From contig NC_082405.1 of the NCBI RefSeq assembly GCF_004011695.2, positions 2,541,001-2,605,000 of the forward strand: 64,000 nucleotides of DNA, given 5' to 3'. Positions within the stretch are counted from its first letter, which is position 1. Each line of letters starts with the position of its first letter. This DNA is from Ascochyta rabiei (lineage: Eukaryota; Ascomycota; Dothideomycetes; Pleosporales; Didymellaceae). Shown piece by piece: positions 56,601 to 64,000 of the stretch. The notes under the pieces were generated by a model that saw only the letters and a program-made list of their open reading frames with translations, did no database searches and had not been told where the DNA came from. The position numbers and the translations under genes are program-made.

Positions 56601-57542
56601 GCTTTTGGATCAGAACAGAAACCAGAGGAGTACAACAGCATCAAGGTCATTGGAACGCCGTATGGATCGGTGCACCAACAACCGGACATCGCCTCAATGT
56701 CCAGCTCAATTAAGAGCAAAGATGAGCAGACACCGAAGGGCTGGTTTGGCGGAGGCAACGCAAAGGGAGGCCCGAGCAAGCAACCGAACGATCGGTTCAA
56801 GCCGATGCAAATGAACAACAGCAGCACCAATCTGGCTGCGGATGCTAGCACCGTGCTTTTTGGATCCGATCTGTCTGCTCGTTGCGAGTTCGAGAAGCGA
56901 ATGATACCTGGAGTTGTCAGCCGTTGCATCGAAGAAGTGGAGTTACGAGGCATGGACGTTGAGGGTGTGTACCGCAAGAGTGGAGGCAGCTCGCAGGTCA
57001 ACCAAGTACGGAGCGGTTTTGAGTCGAAGGCGGACTACGACATCTCCGATCCGGATCTCGACATACACTCGGTCACATCAGCTCTGAAGAACTACTTCCG
57101 CAGGCTGCCTGTGCCACTGATTACATTCGATGTGTATGATCAGTTCCTGGAGGCTGGCCGTAAGTATCTACCCACGTCTCAACTGAGCCACACTAACTCT
57201 CCATGTGTAGAACTTGAAGACCCTGAAGCACAGTCCAAAGCGCTTACAACTGCCATCAATGAGATCCCACGAGCTCATCGTGACACCCTACAGTTCCTCG
57301 TATTCCACTTGTCACGGGTTATTCAGCATCAAGACGAAAACCTGGTATGCATCCACCCATTCTCTGGTCTTCAAGTAGTGCTAACTTGCCATTAGATGAC
57401 TCCACTCAACGTTGCCGTTGTCTTTGCACCTACAATTATGCGCCCGATGGACATCCAACGCGAACTCAGCGACGTTCAACAGCAGCGTGTTGCTGTGCAA
57501 GCGCTATTGGAGAATTACAAGACTGTGTTCGGTGAAGAGTGA
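53677..57542 (+). CDS. LIM-LIM-coiled-coil-RhoGAP protein (Rga1/Rga2 type)
   Basis: Six exons: 53677-53766, 53818-53848, 53937-54491, 54559-57159, 57211-57344 and 57396-57542; introns 51, 88, 67, 51 and 51 nt; 3558 nt, 1185 aa. ATG 53677. LIM1 at residues 25-78 (CKGC ... HIDCFRC, CNTC ... CNDC); LIM2 at 82-132 (CNHC ... CANCFRC, CRNC ... CMAC). A long Ser/Pro-rich linker follows, then a coiled coil at about 650-815 (RRAQQRIAELEAEKNGLQES). The RhoGAP domain runs from about 990 to the end, with the Arg finger in GVYRKSGGSSQVNQVR and the closing NVAVVFAPTIMRPMD. Fungal members (yeast Rga1/Rga2, Aspergillus RgaA) switch off Cdc42 or Rho at sites of polarised growth. Each splice keeps the domain motif intact. 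Confidence 0.95.
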
Positions 57543-58372
57543 GCACTTTTTCCACCAATCCTTAGCTCACGTTCTCTGTGCAGTACATCGTCGCGCTCAA
57601 GTCTGCGAGCTGTGCAAGTACGGGATCACATATCAGCCACGTGCCTCCTGGAAGAGTCAACCGTCATCAGCTTCTCGAATCATGGCCTTGCAGTCCACCG
57701 CTGGGCTGCACTGCCTCTGTTGGATGCGCCCTAGGAGATTGGCACGCGGTCGCGGGGGCTTTACTCAACGCGCGACTTCCTCTCGATAACCACTTGTCTT
57801 TTCTTCTTGTTCAATATTTGCGACTCGGTAGCGCAGGTGTCTTTCAGCGGCTGTGGCTGGATATAGATATGCATTGAAGCTAGATCCACGCACATTTGCT
57901 CATTCTTGTAACATACGATTGTCATAGGAGGAAACCCCTGCCCAAGATGGTCAGGCGCACATGGATAGCTTGGAGACCGTTATTATACCCTTGAGGGTTG
58001 CTTGTCTGGCTGCGCCTCTGATGGCGAGATAGCGAAACCATTGCAGCGTCACATGTAATACTTCCTCCACAAGATGCTGTTTCCACCTACGAAGCTCTGC
58101 TTTCGTGGTGGGCGTGGTGCTCGCCCGTTGTGGATACATGCATAATGTAATTCCTGGTCGATCAACCGTGCAAGCTCCCGTTCCTGGCAGACGCGCAGTT
58201 TGCGCCAGTAGTGCAAATACGTCATTTCGCGCTAGCATGTGAGGGAGCTGCCCAGTTTCAGCGTCACACGATCGACCTTTCACGTTTTCCCCCCAACACG
58301 CCAGCTCCTCGCGAATAACTTCATCTCGCTCCCTTGCACACTTTCTAGCTTTCCAAACACCCATACACGACC
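57543..58372. other. Intergenic
   Basis: 3' flank of the RhoGAP gene and promoter of the OM14-like gene. Nothing else recognised. Confidence 0.5.
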
Positions 58373-59018
58373 ATGTCTTACGCCGACGTTGCTGCCAGCG
58401 GCCCTAAGCAGAGCGCCGAGGAGGTCAGTACAGAACCGTCACTACTCAGCAGTCATTAACACATACACAGGCGTACGTTCATCTATTTCGTCATCACGAG
58501 CAAGTACCATACTGACTTCAGTTGCAGTCGCGCCCCGGCCGTGCCCCAGGTTGAGCACACTGAGGACTCTGTCTACTCGCTTGTTGACGTCGACAGCCCG
58601 CACATCTCCTCCGTCCCTTCCGACTACGAGTCGCAGTCTATCAAGACTGACACACAAGCTGCCCGTAAGGAGCGCGAGGAGGAGATCAAGAATACTGCCA
58701 AGGAGATCCGCGACAGTGCCGCTGCGAAGAAGGACAAGGCCAAGGACAAGGCGAGAAAGAACGCTGATAACCCTGTGGTCTTGAGCAACGCCGTCGGGCT
58801 CGCTGTGTTGGGTGCAGCTCTGAGTTTTGGCGCGTACAGGAAGTACAGCCGCGGCGAGCTGACGGGTAAGGTCGTTGCGGCCTGGGCTGGTGTCGTTGGG
58901 TTGTTCGGTCTCGGTGACTACTATGTCAGCCAGTAAGCTATTGATATGATGTTGCATCCAAAAAGAGGTACTGACGCAGGATAGGTACTTTTTCCAGCGC
59001 TACCCTCCCAAGAACTAG
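58373..59018 (+). CDS. OM14: Mitochondrial outer-membrane protein, OM14-like, with a predicted 2-nt micro-exon
   Basis: Predicted exons 58373-58423, 58471-58472, 58528-58932 and 58985-59018; 492 nt, 163 aa. N-terminus MSYADVAASGPKQSAEEARA; then YSLVDVDSP, VPSDYES, a Lys/Glu-rich helix (ERE EEIKNTAKEIRDSAAAKK), and two to three hydrophobic helices (VVLSNAVGLAVLGAALSFGA, VVAAWAGVVGLFGLGDYYVS), ending YFFQRYPPKN. This matches the fungal OM14 family, outer-membrane proteins implicated in docking cytosolic ribosomes. Introns 1 (58424-58470) and 2 (58473-58527) each have their own donor, branch box and acceptor and are separated only by GC. Skipping those two bases would shift the frame; including them gives EEARAP, the expected family sequence from memory. 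Confidence 0.82.
58471..58472 (+). other. Predicted 2-nt micro-exon (GC)
   Basis: Left intron: GTCAGT donor, ATTAAC branch, CACAG acceptor, 47 nt. Right intron: GTACGT donor directly after GC, ACTGAC branch, TTGCAG acceptor, 55 nt. GAG GAG + GC + T forms the codon GCT. Confidence 0.65.
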
Positions 59019-61069
59019 GCCTTTGGCGACGGCGAGCTTAGGAAGGTGAGAGGCGTGTTGGACGTACGGAAGAGGCAACGCGACAAGCTCCGGCTGGCGG
59101 CGCGCGAGCTGTAATGAGAGAATAGAGCCTTGGTGCGCGAGGAGGCAACCCCTGTTGACAAAAGTGGCTGTTTGGGAATCTCAGCTCTCGCGTCGCGAGC
59201 AACAACGCTCATCCCCACCGTTTCCCGGTGTTGGCATGCGGAGGGATGTTTCTATCGCCTAGTCTGTACGATTGCGTTGTCTTGTCTCTCCTTTCCAGGA
59301 GCAACCCATCAAGCATACAATTCTCTACTCGGTTGGTGCAAGCCGTAGGTAGTTCAGTCTGCTCTTGTACATAGTGTACTATCCAATATACCCTTTTCAT
59401 AACACCCTTGATTGTACATACAGCACATGTGAATAGTCTCATGACCCTCGAAGTGCAAGCCAGGGTAGTCTTTACCTTGTCAGTAATTCAGAGCTGTCTC
59501 TAGGACATGTGCTACTTGCCTGGTCGCAGTCATGAATCAGTCGGAGCATACCACGACCGACTTGACGGAAGTACCCCAGCACTACTTCTTCTGGACTGCA
59601 CATGCCCGATCGAGACGAACACGGAAATGCGGCTCGTTCGACAAGGGTTGAAGAATGTTCAATGCGGAAACATGCGCTGGCTCCAGCAAGTAAGCAACAC
59701 GAGCTCGAAGCTCGTTGGGTGTGATTGAGAGATGAACGATTTATAGACTTGATTGGCTGTGAAGCCATCAGCCCTCGTTTCGGGATGCATCCAATGGGAG
59801 ATGTCCAGTATTTTGGTTGGCCATCCGTTGCGAAAAGCGATCAAAACTTCGCAATGCCTCACGGCAAAAGTCTCTACGCTTCGCAACGATGACCTTGCGT
59901 TCGACCGCGGTACGCGTCTCAGGTTTCAATGGCCGGCATGGCTCCTTGTTGTCGCACGTACACTTGCATGATCTGCAAACCCACCCTTTTCGTCCCAGCA
60001 TCTTCCCTTTGTGCACATTCCCTGCCCTCTTCACAGTGCATGATCCACTTTCCACAAGCTCCCCCCAGGTTGCCACATTTACTCTGGCATCTGTCGGTTT
60101 CAGGCCCTAAGCGCTATTGCGCTATGAGTGGCTGATCTCTGCTGCACCTCTCGGCGGTTAAAACGTTGCCTGTCCAATGAGCTCCCACACATCCCACAGC
60201 AACCATCAACCTAAAGCTGCCGGCTTGCGTTGCACGTTGAGCACACGGCAATGCATGGCTACAATTGGATGCATGAATGTGGGCACCTACTCCAAGAGGC
60301 GTCGTTCATCTATATCATGGATGAATGTCGTCCTGTCGCGTGGTGAGCCGAACAACACCTTTGGGACGCAAGCTTGTCCTGTGAGGCCTGTTCTGTGAGC
60401 AGACGCACAAAGACCTTCTGGAACAAAGACAACACATCGATGGTGGACTGCACTTGGTCTCCTGCCTCTTTTATTCTCGATTGTCTTGACCTTTCGGTGT
60501 TGCGCATTCTTCTCATTCGTTCGACTTTTGTTGTTTTTCTGAGCATCGAGACGAGATACTCACTGGTAGCTTGCACTACCGCTTCATTCGTTTTCGTCGG
60601 TCCAGCTCGCAGTTCTGAGATGGAACCATAGTTGCCTGGCTTGCAGCTTTGTTTAATATGGAGGGTCACCGAAGGAAGAGTGTGTGGTTGACCATCGGAA
60701 TTGGTGCATGTTGTGCATCGAGGGATGAGGTTGTATCTGAGCAAAAAGGTCACAGTGGTATGTTGAACAGAATCCCTTCATCTACGGCGCGACTTTCCAA
60801 GATTGCGACGGCCCTGTGTTCATTGCCCTTGCAATGGCGCCCTCACGGCTTCATGTTGGTGGAGGTACACCGGTTTGCCTTGCTGTCCATGATCCACATC
60901 ATGTGGAGCTGAACCAACACCTTGCATATGGGCATTTGGAAGCCAAATGTCTTGAACACCCGCTACGCCTCCGACCATTGCAACCTCTTTGTCAAATTGG
61001 CCGACACCATCATAATAACCATTTCTGCCAGGTCGATCAGCTGCGCAGATACACGAGCAACCTCAAGCC
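59019..61069. other. Intergenic, no supported gene
   Basis: About 2 kb of short overlapping frames without domain signal. No tRNA, repeat or transposon seen. Confidence 0.5.
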
Positions 61070-62728
61070 ATGCCAGTTTCTCCGACAAACCCTTTGGCCC
61101 CACGTTCGAGACCAGGTCAACTTGTGAGCCAACACATATCACAATGGGTCACGAGTAGTCGCGAGTACGCAGCGAGAGCATCCTCCCGCGCAAGTCTTTC
61201 CACGCTCACGCGGCCAAAACGATCCCATTCCCGACCTAGTATCAGTGGGCCAACAAACTTCCGTCATTTCGACGGCTTCGATAGCATCGAGTTCATGGAC
61301 ACCGACACATCTACAAACACCCGACGCCGCAGTTTTCGCCCTCTTCAGCTTTCCATGTACGGCAGCGACGGTTGTGGACGGCTATCACCTCTCCCCGACT
61401 TTCAAAGGGAAGACAATTGGACGAGTAAGCCGTCGCCACTAAGCATGCCCGCGCAGGCGCGAGTTCGCGGAAGCGAGGCAGTAACAGGCCCTTACTTCTC
61501 CAACCCTTCGTCACACAATATCCCAAGGAAGCCGGTAGGTTCCGGCTCGCGACGTTCAAGTGTGCAAAGCGTGCAGAGTATGGCGACCCATGAGAGGAGG
61601 TTTTCGGGCTCAACAGTAAGCACAGTGGCTACACCAGCCCTACCCTCGTGGGACGAAAAACCGAGAGCCACTTCGGAATCAGTGATTCGTGGGTCTGGGC
61701 TACTGCGGCGCTCACGCACTTCTGGGACGAGTACACCTGCTCGTGTGCTCTCTCGCCTACCTTCACCGTCTCGCAGTCGAGCCAACACTGCACCGACACG
61801 ACCAAGCAGTCTCCGCCGCGCCAATACAGATGTAGACGAGGCGATCCGAGAATTGAACACGATTGTTGAAGAGCGTCGAGCCTCAGCCTACCACTCCCAC
61901 ATTCAAGCTCCCGCCCTCAGCAACCGTGTCCCTCCATCGCCGTCTCACCACGTACCTCACTTTGCGCCGTCGATGCGAATGCACGTCCGGTCAGAGACAC
62001 TCTCAGACATTGGCTCCGCATTCTCAGTTCCACTAGCCAGCAAACCTCTTCCGAACCCGCCGACAAGCTCGACGCCTGCGTTACGCCGAGCACCCAACTT
62101 CTCGCTCTACCCACCAGCACGCAACTTCACAGGTCCTTTGACCTCCAACCCAATCACACCTCCTCCCCCAAAGACCGCAAGCTCGACATCCACAGCTTCT
62201 CTCCACCGTCTGAGCAACTGGCTCCGCCGCTCCTCATCCCGTCCCACTACACTGAAATCAACCATGCCCCCTCCTTTCTACAAAGTCGAGTACCCGCCTG
62301 TGCCCGCCCTTGCATCGCGACCCAGCACGGCAGGAAGCCGCACCACCTACCACGGACGTCAGGACTCGACAGACAGCGCCGAGACAGGTGCCACGACGGT
62401 AACGCTCGTGTCCTCGTACTCAACCTCGCGTTCGCAGTCACCAGACGCGGAGCCGGCGACCCACGCCCGTGTCAACGTGCTCAAGGGAACGGGACGCCCA
62501 AGACGTGTCCCCGCACCTCTCACCTTCCACACGGACAAGGAAATCGAGGTCGCTCTCTCGAGCGACAGAAGCACCCGGAGCGCGCGTGGCATGCGGGAGA
62601 TGTGGCCTCCCGTCAGCCCGAGCTACGACATCCTGCCTGGTCAGGAGTTGTTTGCCAAGGATGTCGGTCTGCACAGTGGCCGCCGATTCCCCCCCAGCAG
62701 CCCGTCCATGGTCGGCGTCGCGTTCTAA
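61070..62728 (+). CDS. Serine/arginine/proline-rich disordered protein, unknown function
   Basis: 552 aa, single exon, ATG 61070 to TAA at 62726-62728. Composition is strongly Ser/Pro/Arg-rich with many SRS, RRS and SSP motifs, likely phosphorylation sites. One helical stretch (VDEAIRELNTIVEERRASA) and a conserved-looking block HRLSNWLRRSSSR are present. Near the C-terminus there is a more ordered segment (RRVPAPLTFHTDKEIEVALS, GMREMWPPVSPSYDILPGQE). No membrane segment or enzyme motif. Probably a regulatory or scaffold protein particular to related fungi. An upstream exon is possible, but none was needed. Confidence 0.65.
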   Translation: MPVSPTNPLAPRSRPGQLVSQHISQWVTSSREYAARASSRASLSTLTRPKRSHSRPSISGPTNFRHFDGFDSIEFMDTDTSTNTRRRSFRPLQLSMYGSDGCGRLSPLPDFQREDNWTSKPSPLSMPAQARVRGSEAVTGPYFSNPSSHNIPRKPVGSGSRRSSVQSVQSMATHERRFSGSTVSTVATPALPSWDEKPRATSESVIRGSGLLRRSRTSGTSTPARVLSRLPSPSRSRANTAPTRPSSLRRANTDVDEAIRELNTIVEERRASAYHSHIQAPALSNRVPPSPSHHVPHFAPSMRMHVRSETLSDIGSAFSVPLASKPLPNPPTSSTPALRRAPNFSLYPPARNFTGPLTSNPITPPPPKTASSTSTASLHRLSNWLRRSSSRPTTLKSTMPPPFYKVEYPPVPALASRPSTAGSRTTYHGRQDSTDSAETGATTVTLVSSYSTSRSQSPDAEPATHARVNVLKGTGRPRRVPAPLTFHTDKEIEVALSSDRSTRSARGMREMWPPVSPSYDILPGQELFAKDVGLHSGRRFPPSSPSMVGVAF

Positions 62729-63396
62729 GTAGATTTGTGCAGGCACATTGATCACACGCGAGGAAAGACGCGAGGGGCTTGACGGCACGCATCTATACGT
62801 ATCTGCTTTTCTTCTTGCCCATTGCACAAGGGCATATACCCTCCAAAGCTTTCTTGAGAGCAAGTCAGGCTGCGGATGCTCAGTGCGAGATTTTGTTTAC
62901 TTCTTGATGGATATACCCCCTTTTTTTGGTCCCGGATGACTTCGTCGTCCGGGATGTACTATGGTAATCGTGTAGGAAGGATGATCAAATAGGATTTGGA
63001 CATGTTGAGACCGATTGACTCGCTGCAGACAATAAACTTTCTTGACTTTGTGGTGACTGCTCTGAAAATTTGTTCGTCGTATATCTGCTGACTTCGAGCC
63101 CTTGACATCAGCACCCTCTATTGAACCAATCGCGTCGGGGTTTCGACAAACAGAGCCACGGGCTGACTTGAGAAATATGCAAACATCTAACGCGCAAGCC
63201 AATGCACAACGCTACAATTCCGATTTCATACTCGCTACAACGCCAACAAGTCAAACAATATCGACACCGAAGACACAGCAACTCCAATATGTTCCAAGTC
63301 AGGGTATACAACTGCTGAATATTTTCACGATACGATGCCAGATCTGACGTGGACCATCGAGAGCGCCCAGGTGCTGTCAGGAAGCTCACAACGTCA
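62729..63396. other. Intergenic between convergent genes; one hairpin
   Basis: An inverted repeat CCCGGATGAC-TTC-GTCGTCCGGG (about 62931-62953; one G-U type mismatch) lies about 200 bp after the stop of the 61070 gene. It could be a 3' UTR stem-loop. Nothing else recognised. Confidence 0.45.
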
Positions 63397-64000
63397 TCAG
63401 TCCTGGTTCCAAACGTTTCGCTCTTCCCCAAAGCTGCCGTAGTTAGGACTCGGTCTATCCTCTTGGGGGTTCTGAGCGGCGTCCTGAGCGTCTTCGTTTT
63501 CGCTGTAATCGCGAGTCTCCCATCGCTCAGCCTCTTCGTTGACGGGTGGCTTAAAGTCTTTCTTGTCTTCCTCGTCCTCATCATCGCCCACTCGGAATGG
63601 GTAATCGAGGTTGTGGACACGCTCTGGGTTGTGTGCTTCGGGGACATCTGGCTCAAAGCCTTCACGAACCTCCTCAGACTGCCCGTCCTCTGGGTATGTG
63701 TGGACAAAATGCTTGTTCTCCACTTCATTCCAGGCCGGTCCACCTTCCTTGCGCGCTCGAACGCGGTCGACTTCTTCAGCATCATGGTCCTCGACGACAA
63801 GATCAACGAGCTGGCTCTTATCGGTCTTGGCGGAGGCGGCAGAGGAAGATGACTTTTGGCGCAAGAGGGTGCCGACAAGTGGGACTTGCGATTTGGACCG
63901 TGATGACTCGCCATTGCTAGACGAATCGCTCCTGTGCTTGCCTTTTGTTTCTTGTATCTTCTTGATCTGACTCTTGCGTCTGCGCTTGTTGTCCGCTGTC
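63397..64000 (-). CDS. C-terminal part of an unknown charged protein (runs off right edge)
   Basis: The minus-strand frame is open from the right edge to TGA at 63399-63397 (about 200 codons visible). It begins with basic KRRRKSQIKKIQ, then Ser-rich (SSSNGESSRSKS), then acidic/charged DLVVEDHDAEEVDRVRAR. A WNEVENKHFVHTYPED block and YPFRVGDDEDEEDKKDFKPP follow, ending in PSPNYGSFGEERNVWNQD. Low-complexity charged sequence with no recognised domain. A bipartite basic start suggests a nuclear protein, but the rest of the gene is outside the window. Confidence 0.6.
   Translation of the reverse strand, partial: TADNKRRRKSQIKKIQETKGKHRSDSSSNGESSRSKSQVPLVGTLLRQKSSSSAASAKTDKSQLVDLVVEDHDAEEVDRVRARKEGGPAWNEVENKHFVHTYPEDGQSEEVREGFEPDVPEAHNPERVHNLDYPFRVGDDEDEEDKKDFKPPVNEEAERWETRDYSENEDAQDAAQNPQEDRPSPNYGSFGEERNVWNQD

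Overview
The window looks like a chromosomal segment of a filamentous ascomycete, most likely a dothideomycete (Pleosporales-like). The reasons are: short introns (about 45-100 nt) with GTRNGT donors, CTRAY-type branch sites and YAG acceptors; a CFEM-rhodopsin (Pth11-like) receptor; a thi4 gene with a fungal TPP riboswitch in its leader; fungal versions of Sec5, Stu1, a LIM-RhoGAP and OM14; and a Ty1/copia element whose stop codons look like repeat-induced point mutation (RIP). Species assignment is inference.

Layout. 0-6 kb: a coiled-coil gene on the minus strand whose first exon is split by a complete 5.3-kb Ty1/copia element (466-5740; 160-bp LTRs, AGCTT target duplication). 7.7-10.8 kb: four adjacent plus-strand genes for small single-pass membrane proteins of unknown function. 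11.2-13.8 kb: two minus-strand genes of unknown function. 14.7-17.1 kb: a BTB/POZ protein with a long disordered tail. 17.2-20.6 kb: exocyst subunit SEC5. 20.6-30.2 kb: a gene-poor stretch with one intact CFEM-GPCR (23.25-25.09 kb), a decayed Zn(II)2Cys6 regulator and a decayed macro-type PARG gene. 30.3-31.8 kb: an Mtr-like amino-acid transporter. 33.1-33.6 kb: AT-rich, probably a degraded repeat. 33.6-40.5 kb: a divergent pair, a large DDB1/Mms1-type beta-propeller protein and a TBC (Rab-GAP) protein with a C-terminal membrane anchor. 40.9-44.6 kb: a decayed cysteine-rich secreted protein, a gene of unknown function and an intact small secreted protein. 44.9-48.6 kb: CLASP-family STU1. 49.6-50.9 kb: thi4 with its riboswitch. 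53.7-57.5 kb: LIM-LIM-coiled-coil-RhoGAP. 58.4-59.0 kb: mitochondrial outer-membrane OM14-like protein. 61.1-62.7 kb: a serine-rich protein of unknown function. 63.4-64 kb: the 3' end of an acidic/basic low-complexity protein running off the right edge.

There is no biosynthetic or defence cluster. The genes are mostly independent housekeeping functions (secretion, polarity, microtubules, Rab and Rho signalling, thiamine synthesis), interrupted by accessory stretches. Four or five loci are visibly broken (coiled-coil gene, copia gag-pol, Zn2Cys6 regulator, PARG-like gene, cysteine-rich secreted protein), so gene decay is a theme of the accessory parts. The most unusual signal is a predicted 2-nt micro-exon in the OM14-like gene: two complete tandem introns separated by GC, both needed to keep the frame. 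Exon coordinates were derived by reading splice signals by eye and by checking that summed exon lengths are multiples of three; no transcript data were available.
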